Origin: Mariprofundus erugo
Lineage (GTDB): Bacteria > Pseudomonadota > Zetaproteobacteria > Mariprofundales > Mariprofundaceae
Assembly (NCBI RefSeq): GCF_005818865.1
Contig: NZ_VBRY01000004.1
Location: 124,001 to 188,000 of the forward strand
DNA length: 64,000 nt
Direction: 5' to 3'
The position numbers and the translations under genes are program-made. Positions 52,263 to 61,107 of this stretch are shown here, in pieces. Position 1 is the stretch's first letter; each line of letters starts with the position of its first letter. A model generated the notes under the pieces. It was not told where the DNA came from, did not search any database, and worked only from the letters and a program-made list of their open reading frames with translations.

Positions 52263-52287
52263 CCCGCGCGAAACCCGACACATCTGT

Positions 52288-52860
52288 ATGAATACAATCG
52301 TATGGCGGTGGCTCAAATGGGGCAGCCTGCTGGTGGCAGCAGGCAGTGTTGCAGTGGCGGTATTTATGGTGACCACCGCAGGCCCCGGCAAACCGGCCGA
52401 TGATAAAAGCAGCGGCAAACCGAACACCGAAGTTGACAGCCCCGTACTGGTGGAACGGAAAGATGGACGCGTCATCTGGCAGCTGCGGGCCAGTGAAGCA
52501 ACCCAGCAGCTGGATGGCCAGATGCATCTGATCAAACCGCTGCTGCGCCTCTATACCGAAAGCGGTAAGGAGGTGCTGATCAATGGTGACCAGGCCTGGT
52601 TCAGCCCGGTCGCACGCGATATCAGGTTTCAGGATCACGTCACTGTTGTCTATGAAACGTGGACCCTGACAACCCGGAACCTGATCTATGACAGCACCCA
52701 TGATCAGATCAAGGTCCCGGATCCGTTTGAGATTCATGGCAAAACTATCACTGCGAAAGGAAAAGATATGACCCTTAAGCGACAGAGTGAAGAGATTGAA
52801 GTCAACCAGGGCATCTGGATTGAGGATACCGATCCGCAATGGCAAGGAGTGACACCATGA
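52288..52860 (+). CDS. lptC: LPS export protein LptC
   Basis: LptC is a bitopic periplasmic protein that receives LPS from LptFG. The 190-residue protein has one N-terminal membrane helix (WGSLLVAAGSVAVAVFMV) followed by a proline/glycine linker and a beta-jellyroll domain (about 50-185; SPVLVERKDGRVIWQLRASEATQQLDGQ and DIRFQDHVTVVYETWTLTTRNLIYDS). It overlaps lptA as ATGA. The family is poorly conserved; the call rests on fold and gene order. Confidence 0.88.
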   Translation: MNTIVWRWLKWGSLLVAAGSVAVAVFMVTTAGPGKPADDKSSGKPNTEVDSPVLVERKDGRVIWQLRASEATQQLDGQMHLIKPLLRLYTESGKEVLINGDQAWFSPVARDIRFQDHVTVVYETWTLTTRNLIYDSTHDQIKVPDPFEIHGKTITAKGKDMTLKRQSEEIEVNQGIWIEDTDPQWQGVTP

Positions 52861-53411
52861 GCCGTGCTACCATACTGGCAGATATGTCCCTGTCTTTCAT
52901 CAGGGGCAAGCATTCGTTCAGGCTGCTCCCCCTGCTGCTGGCAGGCATCATCACATACATCCCTGCCCCCTTATGGGCCGCAAACAACACCGTCCAGATT
53001 GATGCTGAGCGGATGAATATGTTCCATAAAGACAATCGGGTTGAGTTTTTTGGCAAAGTCCACCTTGTCCGCGATACCATGGTTCTGGATTGTGATCACC
53101 TGACAGCCTACTACGTCGATAACAAGCTGACCCACGCCGATGCCGAAGGGCATGTTGTGATTGTCCAGGACAAGGTGCACGGTCACTCGAACAAGGCCAG
53201 GCTCGATCAGCTTAACGGCAAACTGACCCTTTCCGGCAAGGCCGTGCTGGACCAGGATGGTAACAGGATTGAGGGTGAAACCATTGTTCATGATATGAAC
53301 CGGAAAGATACAGTGGTCACACCGGGCGAGAGCGGACGGATCCATATGCGCATTGAATCAGACGAGGGCAATAACAGTGTCATCGTTCCCGGCACAGGAG
53401 CCGGAAAATGA
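52857..53411 (+). CDS. lptA: LPS transport periplasmic protein LptA
   Basis: LptA bridges the periplasm for LPS export. The 184-residue protein has a signal sequence (RLLPLLLAGIITYIPAPLWA), then the OstA-like domain with VQIDAERMNMFHKDNRVEFFGKVHLVRDTMVLDCDHLTAYYVDNKLTHADAEGHVVIVQDKVHGHSNKARLDQLNGKLTLSGKAVLDQDGNRIEGETI. AAGGAGTGACACC precedes the ATG, which overlaps the lptC stop. The N-terminal extension before the signal is longer than usual. Confidence 0.92.
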   Translation: MSRATILADMSLSFIRGKHSFRLLPLLLAGIITYIPAPLWAANNTVQIDAERMNMFHKDNRVEFFGKVHLVRDTMVLDCDHLTAYYVDNKLTHADAEGHVVIVQDKVHGHSNKARLDQLNGKLTLSGKAVLDQDGNRIEGETIVHDMNRKDTVVTPGESGRIHMRIESDEGNNSVIVPGTGAGK

Positions 53412-54139
53412 GTACCGTCCACCACCTTTCCGCCCGCGGACTTTGCAAAACCTACCGAAACAAGCAGGTGGTATCGTCCGTCGATATCGATATCTATTCA
53501 GGCGAGTGTATCGGCCTGCTTGGCCCTAACGGCGCCGGCAAAACCACCAGCTTTTATATGGTGTGTGGCCTGATCCCGGCTGATCACGGCCATGTGATGC
53601 TGGATGATCAGGATATCACCGGCAAACCCATGCACCTGCGGGCCAGAAGTGGTATCGGCTACCTGCCACAGGAGGCCAGTATTTTCCGAAAACTGACCGT
53701 CCGTGAAAACCTGCTCGCTATCTTTGAGACCCTGAATATGCCCTCCATCCGCATCGAGGAAGAGCTCGAATCGTTACTGGTGGATCTTGGTATTGAAGCA
53801 GTACAACACCAGAAGGCCTACACCCTCTCAGGTGGCCAGCGGCGACGTACCGAAATCGCCCGTGCTCTGGTCACCAAACCAAAATTTTTATTGCTCGACG
53901 AACCATTTGCCGGCGTTGATCCCATTGCAGTTGAGGATATTCAGGCCATCATTGCCGAGCTGCGTCGCAAAGGGATCGGCATATTGATTACAGACCATAA
54001 CGTGCGCGATACCCTGGCTATTTGCGATCGCGCCTATCTGATGAGTGCCGGCCAGATCATCGTTCGTGGCAAGCCTGATGAGATTATATCGCACCCGGAT
54101 GCACGCCGGCTGTATCTGGGAGAAAGTTTCTCCATGTAA
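53408..54139 (+). CDS. lptB: LPS export ABC ATPase LptB
   Basis: LptB is the cytoplasmic ATPase of the LPS export machine. The 243-residue protein has Walker A GPNGAGKTTSFYMV, LPQEASIFRKLTV, the ABC signature LSGGQRRRTEIARAL, Walker B KFLLLDEPFAGVDPIAV and the switch His in LITDHNVRDTL. It overlaps lptA by 4 bp and lies in kdsD-kdsC-lptC-lptA-lptB order. rpoN, which usually follows, is replaced by ubiX. Confidence 0.96.
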   Translation: MSTVHHLSARGLCKTYRNKQVVSSVDIDIYSGECIGLLGPNGAGKTTSFYMVCGLIPADHGHVMLDDQDITGKPMHLRARSGIGYLPQEASIFRKLTVRENLLAIFETLNMPSIRIEEELESLLVDLGIEAVQHQKAYTLSGGQRRRTEIARALVTKPKFLLLDEPFAGVDPIAVEDIQAIIAELRRKGIGILITDHNVRDTLAICDRAYLMSAGQIIVRGKPDEIISHPDARRLYLGESFSM

Positions 54140-54178
54140 TTGAATCACCGCAGTGAACCCCATCCCGATAAGGAGCTT

Positions 54179-54811
54179 ATGCAGCAGATGAACTTTGGAA
54201 CCAAGGCCACAGAACCAGTGATTATCGCAGTAACCGGTGCATCAGGCTCCTGTTATGCTTTGCGACTCATTCAACGCCTGGCTGCTGCCGGCGTCCCACT
54301 GCATATTCTCCTCTCCGATGCGGCACGGGTGGTGCTCGATCAGGAGCTGGACCTGAAACTGCCCGCTGATCCGGCCGGGACGGCCGCCGCACTGGCTGAG
54401 CATGTGTCCGTCGATGCAGACAACATACACTGCTACGCAACCAGAGACTGGTTTTCTCCCGCAGCATCCGGCTCTGCCGGCATCCGCAGAATGATCATTA
54501 TTCCCTGCTCGATGGGAACACTCGCTCATATTGCCAATGGTGCATCGGATAACCTGATTGAACGGGCTGCAGATGTTATGATCAAGGAGCGAGGACAACT
54601 GATTCTGGTGCCCAGAGAAACGCCGCTTTCGGCAATTCACCTGGAAAACATGCTGAAACTTGCCCGCCTTGGTGTAGAAATCATTCCTGCCATGCCGGGC
54701 TTTTATCATCGCCCGGAATCACTTGATGATATCATCGACTTTGTTGTCGATCGCGTACTCCATCATATTGAGATGCCCAATCCGGCCGCTAAAAAGTGGG
54801 GTATGGCATGA
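54179..54811 (+). CDS. ubiX: flavin prenyltransferase UbiX
   Basis: UbiX makes prenylated FMN for the decarboxylase UbiD in ubiquinone synthesis. Motifs are VIIAVTGASGSCYALRLIQRLAAAGVPLHILLSDAARVVLDQE (FMN phosphate binding), RRMIIIPCSMGTLAHIANGASDNLIERAADVMIKERGQLILVPRETPLSAIHLENMLKLARLGVEIIPAMPGFYHRPESLDDIIDFVVDRVL. The start may be 54179 (AAGGAG at short spacing) or 54188. It overlaps the next gene as ATGA. The partner ubiD is not in the window. Confidence 0.93.
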   Translation: MQQMNFGTKATEPVIIAVTGASGSCYALRLIQRLAAAGVPLHILLSDAARVVLDQELDLKLPADPAGTAAALAEHVSVDADNIHCYATRDWFSPAASGSAGIRRMIIIPCSMGTLAHIANGASDNLIERAADVMIKERGQLILVPRETPLSAIHLENMLKLARLGVEIIPAMPGFYHRPESLDDIIDFVVDRVLHHIEMPNPAAKKWGMA

Positions 54812-55401
54812 CAATCAGCCGCATCCTGTTTCCGTTTATCATTGCTGCATCGATGTCCGGCTGTGTTGCACTCACCGCTGTCTCAGCCGTTCCCTCTGCC
54901 CTGATTGGCGTCGTCAGCGAACAGTTTGGTGGTCAGGAGGCCAGCTTCGCCTATTCCATGCGCAGAACGATTGCATCGATTCAGGCCTCTCTGCAATCGA
55001 TGGAGCTGGATATTGATATTCTTGAACCGCAGGAGAATGGCGGTTACCTGATTGGATTCAGCAATGATAACCTGGATGGAAACATTACCCTGCGTCGTCA
55101 AACCGAACGGTTAACAACGCTGTACATCAAGGTGAGAACCAATACCAGAGAGGAGTCCGTCGAACGGGCCATCATTGATCTGGTTGAACAACGGTTGAAG
55201 TCACTTCCGGCCAAAGCCGAATTTGACAAACGATCGTATCAGCCCCTGATGAAAAAGCCGGCACCTGACTCAAGCCGCGTTGCCTGGTTCAGACCCGGTG
55301 CCAAACTTTCAGCGGATAAGAGTGGCAAACAGGACTGGCTGGTCGTCAAACTGCCTTCAGGAAAACTCGCATACCTGAAGGGCTCTATTACACAAAAATA
55401 A
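54808..55401 (+). CDS. lipoprotein of the DUF3568 type
   Basis: The 197-residue protein has a lipobox (ILFPFIIAASMSGC, Cys at about 18-20) and resembles DUF3568-type lipoproteins (ASFAYSMRRTIASIQASLQSMELDIDILEPQENGGYLIGFSNDNLDG). A C-terminal segment WLVVKLPSGKLAYLKGSI looks like a small SH3-like module. Coupling to ubiX is by overlap, but the function is unknown. Confidence 0.75.
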   Translation: MTISRILFPFIIAASMSGCVALTAVSAVPSALIGVVSEQFGGQEASFAYSMRRTIASIQASLQSMELDIDILEPQENGGYLIGFSNDNLDGNITLRRQTERLTTLYIKVRTNTREESVERAIIDLVEQRLKSLPAKAEFDKRSYQPLMKKPAPDSSRVAWFRPGAKLSADKSGKQDWLVVKLPSGKLAYLKGSITQK

Positions 55402-55423
55402 CAGATACCCCCCCGGAGGAAAC

Positions 55424-55681
55424 ATGACAAACAATCAACAAGCCCTGGACGACATTGCAGGCAAGATTGCGGCAGGCGTTCGCATGCTCGGCGGCCTGAA
55501 ACAGGGTGCAGAAGAGCAGGTTCGTAACATCGTTGAGTCAGCCCTGTCACAATTCGATGTGGTCACGCACGAGCGCATGCAGGTGCAGGAAGCCATGCTC
55601 AGAAAGGCCAGGGAAGAATTGACTGCCCTCGATGCACGCGTGCATGAGCTGGAAGCCCAGGTCAGAACGCTGATCAAATAA
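55424..55681 (+). CDS. ubiK: UbiK ubiquinone accessory factor
   Basis: This is an 85-residue helical, coiled-coil protein of the BMFP/YqiC family: LDDIAGKIAAGVRMLGGLKQGAEEQVRNIVESALSQFDVVTHERMQVQEAMLRKAREELTALDARVHELEAQVRTL. It binds UbiJ and lipids in aerobic ubiquinone synthesis. It lies after ubiX and a lipoprotein, in line with a ubiquinone role. GGAGGAAAC precedes the ATG. Confidence 0.93.
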   Translation: MTNNQQALDDIAGKIAAGVRMLGGLKQGAEEQVRNIVESALSQFDVVTHERMQVQEAMLRKAREELTALDARVHELEAQVRTLIK

Positions 55682-55857
55682 GTCAAACGGGTGTACGCAT
55701 CGCGTTCACCCCACAGGCAGATAGACAAAAGCGTGCAAGGGAAATCCTCTGCTGCGCCATAACCTTCAAACAAGGCGGTGTAGATTGACTATCTGCGACC
55801 TGACTCAAGCGGCGGAATCCCGATTGATCCGCAATGCTGCCTTTAAGTGAGAGGCTG

Positions 55858-56412
55858 ATGTTAAACCACATCCGCCTCACACGGGCATTACTAAGAAACC
55901 CGAAAGCCATCGGCACCCTCGTACCAAGCTCCCGTTATCTGGCAGCAAGCATGGTTGAGCTGTTACCCGTTGGTGATCAGGCCGCCATTGTGGAATTCGG
56001 AGGCGGTACAGGGCCCGTTACTCAGGCCATGCTCGCCTCCGGGTTCCCGCCAGAACAACTGTATGTGTTTGAGTTGTCCGATCAGCTCAGTGATCATCTG
56101 CGCCGCCGCTTCCCGAAGGTCAACATCATCCACGCATCCGCGGCGGAGATCACCTCGCTTGCCTGTCCTGTTGGCGGCATCATCTCCTCCCTGCCCTTGC
56201 GCAGCCTGCCTGAGACAACTGTCCGCGAGATTCTTGAAGCATCAGCAAACAAGCTGCAAGCGGGCGGTTGCTTCGTACAGTTCACCTATGACCTGATGCA
56301 TTATCATCCGCTGTTTGACACCAATTTTCATCACCTGAGCAAAAAAGTGGTATGGGCGAACCTGCCCCCGGCACGTATTGATATTTTTCGAAAAAGAGCC
56401 GGCGCCGACTAA
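55858..56412 (+). CDS. class I SAM-dependent methyltransferase (PmtA-like)
   Basis: The 184-residue protein has the Rossmann SAM-binding motif VEFGGGTGPVTQAML, LYVFELSDQLSDHLRRRFPKVNIIHASAAE and IISSLPLRSLPETTVREILEASANKLQAGGCFVQFTYDLMHYHPLF. It resembles small bacterial phospholipid N-methyltransferases and rRNA-dimethylase-like proteins. The N-terminal RLTRALLRNPKAIGTLVPSSRYLAASM is a conserved basic helix of PmtA-type enzymes. The start at 55858 follows GAGAGGC. Phospholipid is the most likely substrate but is not proven. Confidence 0.82.
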   Translation: MLNHIRLTRALLRNPKAIGTLVPSSRYLAASMVELLPVGDQAAIVEFGGGTGPVTQAMLASGFPPEQLYVFELSDQLSDHLRRRFPKVNIIHASAAEITSLACPVGGIISSLPLRSLPETTVREILEASANKLQAGGCFVQFTYDLMHYHPLFDTNFHHLSKKVVWANLPPARIDIFRKRAGAD

Positions 56413-56557
56413 AACTGCCAGCCGTCTGTGCGACGATTTCACAGCGTGATGCTTCCGACTAAGGAATCGCCCATTTATTCAGTGCCTCCATGCAGGCCAG
56501 GGATGGACGCCACAATCCGGCAGCGCGCGCTGTTACGCAGCACTTATCAAAAGGGTA

Positions 56558-58396
56558 CTAGTCGCCACCCTCAGAGTTGATCCACTTTGACATCGTGACA
56601 AACATTTGATTGATATTAAATGGCTTGGAGATGTGATCATTCATGCCCGCCAGCAAAACCTTCTCCTTATCACCCGCCATGGCATTCGCAGTGATTGCAA
56701 TGACAGGCAACTTATCAAATCTGGCCTGATTCCTGATATGGCGGGTGGCGGTAAACCCATCCATGACCGGCATTTGGCAGTCCATCAACACACCATCAAA
56801 AGCCTGAGCAGAGAGCGCATCCAGCGCTTCCTGTCCATTATTGACCACCACCACCTTCATGCCTGCATGATTTAGCACATCCTCCAACAGACACTGGTTG
56901 ATTTCATTGTCTTCAACGACAAGGATCCTTGCTCCATACAGGTGCGTAATCGCCTCAGGGATAGCTTTCGTCGTATCGGGCGGCGGCGAAATATTATGTT
57001 CGTGTTGCAGCTGCAATTTTACGGTGAAATGAAATGTACTGCCTCTGTCCTTTGCGCTCTCAAGCCATATTTTTCCCTGCATCATTTCAATCAATTGTTT
57101 GGAAATCGCCAGCCCCAGACCTGTTCCGCCATATTTACGAGTGGTCGAGTCATCACCCTGCGAAAATGGCTGGAACAGCCTGGACTGCTGGTCAGGAGTC
57201 ATGCCGATACCGTTATCTTTTACGGTAAAATGCAGGATGACAAAATCGGAATCCTGATGTTCAAGTTCTGCCGAGATCACCAGTTCGCCACCTGCATCGG
57301 TAAACTTGATGGCATTGTTACCAAGATTCAGCAAAATCTGACGTAATCGCAACGGATCACCGATCAGCCGGGATGAGGGGATGTTGGCATCCATTTTCAG
57401 TCTGAGTGCCTGCCGCTTTTCAGAGGTACTGGGCTCCAGCAAAGCGACCACATTGTCAAACAGCTCATCCAAATCGAAGTCGATACTTTCCATGTGTAAC
57501 ATGCCAGATTCAATTTTGGATATATCCAGAATATCGTTGAGTATTCCAAGCAGGTTTTCAGCAGAGTGGTGTACTTTTTCAATATAGCTTCGCTGCCTGG
57601 GTGACAAATCAGTTTGTAGTGCCAGATAGGCCATCCCCATAATGCCACTCATCGGAGTACGAATCTCATGGCTCATATTGGCAAGGAAGTTACCTTTTGC
57701 CCGGGATGCTGCCTCTGCCGCATCCCGGGCTTTCGTCAGCTCAGCCCCGGATTGCTGCAAGGCTGAAATTTGTTGATGGATGATTTCCCTGCTATCACGG
57801 TTTTGTAGCAGCGTACCGATCAATTGGGAAAGCACAGTAAAGGAACCTGTATACTCCTCAGCGGGGATATCATATAGCCGATGATTCTGCATCGAGACAA
57901 TACCGATCAATAATCCCTTTCGTCGATTGTCAGAATCGGAAAGCGGGCAAACCAGCAGCCGATAGATATCGAGTTGTAACAAATCTTCCTGATCACTGCA
58001 CACCAATATTTTTTTGACGGTACTACTTTCCGTTGAATAACCATAGCTCACCAGCCACTCTGCAAAACGGGACCAGTTCACAGCCTCGTTCAGGGAGCTT
58101 GAAACTGCCACTGGCCGGTACGTGAGGTGACCGGCATCGTTGTACAACCAGAAGACCCCTGTCTCCAGCTCGAAGATATCCACCACTGCCTCGGCAGCAA
58201 TCTCGGCAAACTCGGTGATATTTTTTTGTCCGAGCAACTGTTGGCTATATCGATAGATGGACTCAAACCTGGCCAGCTCACGTTCCAGCCTGTAACCGGT
58301 ATTAATCAGCTTTTGTTCAGTCGAGGAAAAAATGGATTTGCGACGCAATGCCTCGTACTTTTTCTTTAACTCCAGGTACTCCAGTTCGCTTATCAT
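56558..58396 (-). CDS. soluble hybrid histidine kinase next to the FIST protein
   Basis: The 612-residue cytoplasmic kinase has an N-terminal coiled coil, a GAF-like domain (about 45-195), HisKA box [30 protein letters not shown], ATPase ([51 protein letters not shown]) and a receiver ([24 protein letters not shown], phospho-Asp in [18 protein letters not shown]). No membrane segments. It lies 51 bp after the FIST gene, so it probably answers that sensor, as in NosP-NahK pairs. Confidence 0.92.
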   Translation of the reverse strand: MISELEYLELKKKYEALRRKSIFSSTEQKLINTGYRLERELARFESIYRYSQQLLGQKNITEFAEIAAEAVVDIFELETGVFWLYNDAGHLTYRPVAVSSSLNEAVNWSRFAEWLVSYGYSTESSTVKKILVCSDQEDLLQLDIYRLLVCPLSDSDNRRKGLLIGIVSMQNHRLYDIPAEEYTGSFTVLSQLIGTLLQNRDSREIIHQQISALQQSGAELTKARDAAEAASRAKGNFLANMSHEIRTPMSGIMGMAYLALQTDLSPRQRSYIEKVHHSAENLLGILNDILDISKIESGMLHMESIDFDLDELFDNVVALLEPSTSEKRQALRLKMDANIPSSRLIGDPLRLRQILLNLGNNAIKFTDAGGELVISAELEHQDSDFVILHFTVKDNGIGMTPDQQSRLFQPFSQGDDSTTRKYGGTGLGLAISKQLIEMMQGKIWLESAKDRGSTFHFTVKLQLQHEHNISPPPDTTKAIPEAITHLYGARILVVEDNEINQCLLEDVLNHAGMKVVVVNNGQEALDALSAQAFDGVLMDCQMPVMDGFTATRHIRNQARFDKLPVIAITANAMAGDKEKVLLAGMNDHISKPFNINQMFVTMSKWINSEGGD

Positions 58397-58447
58397 GTTC
58401 CCTATCCGTTCATGATGTCATCAAGCTAAAGCGGATGCGCGCCATCT

Positions 58448-59647
58448 TTATCGGCGATACAGCGCGTAAATGGCGGTTGTGTAATTGTGATAGGTATTCG
58501 CACGTCCAAGCCTGGCGAACTCACCGAAGCCATAAATACCCAGCCACGGCGGCACTACACCTTCGTTTGAAAGAGGATGCTGCATGCAGTGCACCAGTTC
58601 ATCCTTGATCACCTTGGAGAACAGGAAGCGGCCACGGGCCAGGCAATCCGCATGGAATACAGCCACCGGAGTTCGCCCCGCCCCCTGCTCCACGACCCAC
58701 TCCATCATTTTGTTCATTTCGGAGAAAATCAGTTCCTCATCCCTGACCGTAAGGTATAACCTGGTACCTTCCGGGCAATCGGTGGTGTAATACATCACCC
58801 CATCGTCATCGCGCCGGGTCACCACCCGAAGAATATGATCATTTCCATACTCTTCTTTGAGGCTGTCCGGTAACTCCTCCGCCAATGCCCCCACAGGAAT
58901 GGTATCACCGCAAGTCGCCGACACAGGTAATCCAAGCCGCTCGGTATAGAGCTCCCAGGCAGGTCGTCCGTTCAGCTCAATAATGCGATTCCCCTCCGAG
59001 CGCGTCACCACCATCGCTTCGCCAGTCGCCAGAAATCCGTGCGTTGCCCGCGTCACCACCTCCAGAGTCGGATCGGCAAAGCCGATGGCTAACGCTGAAT
59101 GCTCAAAGACCCGATCATCCATGAACTGAAAACTGATCACCCCTTTCATATTATCCGCTGAGGTAGCTCCGAAAATGGTAACTTCGGGACTCAACTGCGA
59201 CTCAAGCCCGGCAATACATTGATCGTTGGCAATATCGATCCCCGAAGCCATAAAATAGATCATATTGATCTCAGGATTTTGGGCATTGAGTTGACGTCCA
59301 AGCTCCTGACTTTTTTCATAGGAGTTGCTGCCAGTGATGCCATCGACATGCGCGACAGCGATCTCACCCGGCGCCCCGCGAACCGCCATGATTGCAACAT
59401 CCTTCATCGATTCGCTAACGCCTTCCTTGCCTACAATGCCACAACATGACGCACCTGCTATGCGTGCGCCGGGAGCCATGGTGCGGGCCTGGTCCAGCAA
59501 ATCCTGAAAGTTATGTCCCATGGATGAATAAATCACAACCAGATCACAATCAGTCTCCTGCCCCTCGCCAAAGGCAGCCTCCATACATTCCGTGATGGCC
59601 CGCTTCGAATTCACCATGCGTGTACTTGCAGAATAGAAACTTAACAT
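58448..59647 (-). CDS. FIST-domain sensor (NosP-like)
   Basis: This 399-residue protein has a FIST N domain (about 25-215; IYSSMGHNFQDLLDQARTMAPGARIAGASCCGIVGKEGV, FGATSADNMKGVISFQFMDD) and a FIST C domain (about 230-375; IIELNGRPAWELYTERLG, VFHADCLARGRFLFSKVI and GIYGFGEFARLGRANTYHNYTTAIYALYR). NosP FIST proteins bind heme and NO and control a hybrid histidine kinase. No heme ligand could be assigned by eye here. GGGAG precedes the ATG. It is upstream of the hybrid kinase on the same strand. Confidence 0.9.
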   Translation of the reverse strand: MLSFYSASTRMVNSKRAITECMEAAFGEGQETDCDLVVIYSSMGHNFQDLLDQARTMAPGARIAGASCCGIVGKEGVSESMKDVAIMAVRGAPGEIAVAHVDGITGSNSYEKSQELGRQLNAQNPEINMIYFMASGIDIANDQCIAGLESQLSPEVTIFGATSADNMKGVISFQFMDDRVFEHSALAIGFADPTLEVVTRATHGFLATGEAMVVTRSEGNRIIELNGRPAWELYTERLGLPVSATCGDTIPVGALAEELPDSLKEEYGNDHILRVVTRRDDDGVMYYTTDCPEGTRLYLTVRDEELIFSEMNKMMEWVVEQGAGRTPVAVFHADCLARGRFLFSKVIKDELVHCMQHPLSNEGVVPPWLGIYGFGEFARLGRANTYHNYTTAIYALYRR

Positions 59648-60015
59648 ATCGTGCTCCCTCTGTTTTCAGAGACCAACCGGAAAATCATATATCCTCGCCA
59701 ATTTCACTCCGGGAAGCAGAGACTCGTGCGCAGGAATCCGTCGGGATGACGGGTAGTATTGAGTAAAATATTTCAGGTAAATGGCCATTTAAAATGAGCA
59801 GCAATTCATATGCCATCGAATGAGGATCAGGCCTGTTCACCCCGTCGCAGTCACGTCGATTCGTCCGATGTTTTTTTCCGGTGCGGCAAGAATTTGCGCA
59901 TGTGGCATAGATGTTGCGCCCAACAGACCGCAGCAACAGAAGTACTGATGTGTCAGTGCTTCCTTGCGGGCCATGGCCGGATAGCCGGATTGAACGGCTT
60001 TACCGGCGCCCGGTG
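59648..60015. other. gene-free gap upstream of the FIST gene
   Basis: The FIST promoter must lie here, but no convincing core motif was seen. A short open frame on the minus strand (about 59685-59936) lacks a ribosome site and has no family resemblance. Confidence 0.5.
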
Positions 60016-60210
60016 CGCTGCAGGATAATGCAGCGAGTCAAATCAGACGCGCAAGTGTTTGATTTGTAAGAAAAGGTAAAATAACCCGGGCATCATGCAC
60101 GCGCCCATCGGGCGGTCCTTGACCGTCCAATCGGCTCCCTGCCTCCTTGTCACGCTTTTGCCTTGGTGAGGTGATATTTGCCAGGAGGGCAACAAATCAG
60201 CATTTCCCTA
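60016..60210 (-). repeat. dispersed intergenic repeat, copy 6
   Basis: This full-length copy, read on the minus strand, has AGGGAAATGCTGATTTGTTGCC, TCCTGGCAAATATCACC, AAAGCGTGACAAGGAGGCAGGG, the GGTCAAGGACC hairpin, GGGCGCGTGCATGATGCCCGG, ACAAATCAAACACTTGCGCG and TGACTCGCTGCATTATCCTGCAGCG. It lies between the FIST gene and nfsB. The 60211-60309 remainder shows nothing recognisable. Confidence 0.85.
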
Positions 60211-60309
60211 TACGACCGCGCAGCTTTCTGTTTGCGAAATCAATACTGCCACCATTGATTCCGAGCTTCCCCCATGCTCATGCAAACTGGAGAGAATTCG
60301 CTGTCGTGT

Positions 60310-60966
60310 TTATATCTCCGTGATGACAGCATCTTCTGGCAGGCGTGACTTCGGCAACCGGACATTAAAATCGTCATCCCCCCTGTATCCCAGGGCCGCC
60401 AGCACGACACTCGTCATCCCCCGTGCATGCAAGTCAAGCTCCAGATCCAGTCGTACAGGATCAAACCCCTCGATGGGAGTTGCATCTATTTCAAGCGCAG
60501 CCGCCCCGAACAGCAGTGTGCCAAGTGCAAGGTATACCTGTTTCTCCATCCAGCACTGCATATCTTTGCGATCAAATCGGTGATGGTGAATATAGTAGTT
60601 TCTGCCTTTACTTTGTGCCGCCCTGGCCTCTTCTGTTGGTAAACGACCATCCACCACCTCCTGCTCCAGCAACCTGGCAACATGTGCATCATCCAGCGTG
60701 GTCCTGGCACAAAATACAATGACATGAGAAGCATTCAGAATTTTTGGGCCATTGGAGATATAGGCCCCTTCACTCGCAGCTCTGGCAACACGGGCCTTTG
60801 CCTCCGGGCTGGAAGCAATGATGAAATGCCAGGGCTGCGAGTTCACAGAGGAAGGAGAAAAACGCAGCAATATTTTAAGTTGCTCAATGAGTTCAGCCGG
60901 TATCTGACGATCCGGATCGTAGCCCTTGCAGGTATGCCGGGAAAGCGCAATATGAGAAATATCCAT
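60310..60966 (-). CDS. nfsB: oxygen-insensitive NAD(P)H nitroreductase
   Basis: The protein (218 residues) matches E. coli NfsB throughout: MDISHIALSRHTCKGYDPDRQIP, LLRFSPSSVNSQPWHFIIASSPEAKARVARAA, NASHVIVFCARTTLDDAHV, MEKQVYLALGTLLFGAAALEIDATPIEGFDPVRLDLELDL and DFNVRLPKSRLPEDAVITEI. NfsB is an FMN flavoprotein reducing nitro and quinone compounds with NAD(P)H. GGAGGAATG precedes the chosen start; the ATG 3 bp before is possible. It stands alone and is divergent from comM. Confidence 0.93.
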   Translation of the reverse strand: MDISHIALSRHTCKGYDPDRQIPAELIEQLKILLRFSPSSVNSQPWHFIIASSPEAKARVARAASEGAYISNGPKILNASHVIVFCARTTLDDAHVARLLEQEVVDGRLPTEEARAAQSKGRNYYIHHHRFDRKDMQCWMEKQVYLALGTLLFGAAALEIDATPIEGFDPVRLDLELDLHARGMTSVVLAALGYRGDDDFNVRLPKSRLPEDAVITEI

Positions 60967-61107
60967 CATTCCTCCAATATCTGATTCAACCCTGATATCT
61001 TTTTAAATGCCCTCATGATAGTCAACCGGCGGAACACACTCTGCTCACCCTTGGCAGTACAGTCGAACTGTTCTGTTATAACGCCGTTGATCGTCTACAA
61101 TCAGCTC

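Noticed and set aside
59685..59936. Minus-strand frame of 83 residues upstream of FIST
   Set aside because: Basic, Arg/Cys-rich composition, no ribosome site and no family match; likely chance.
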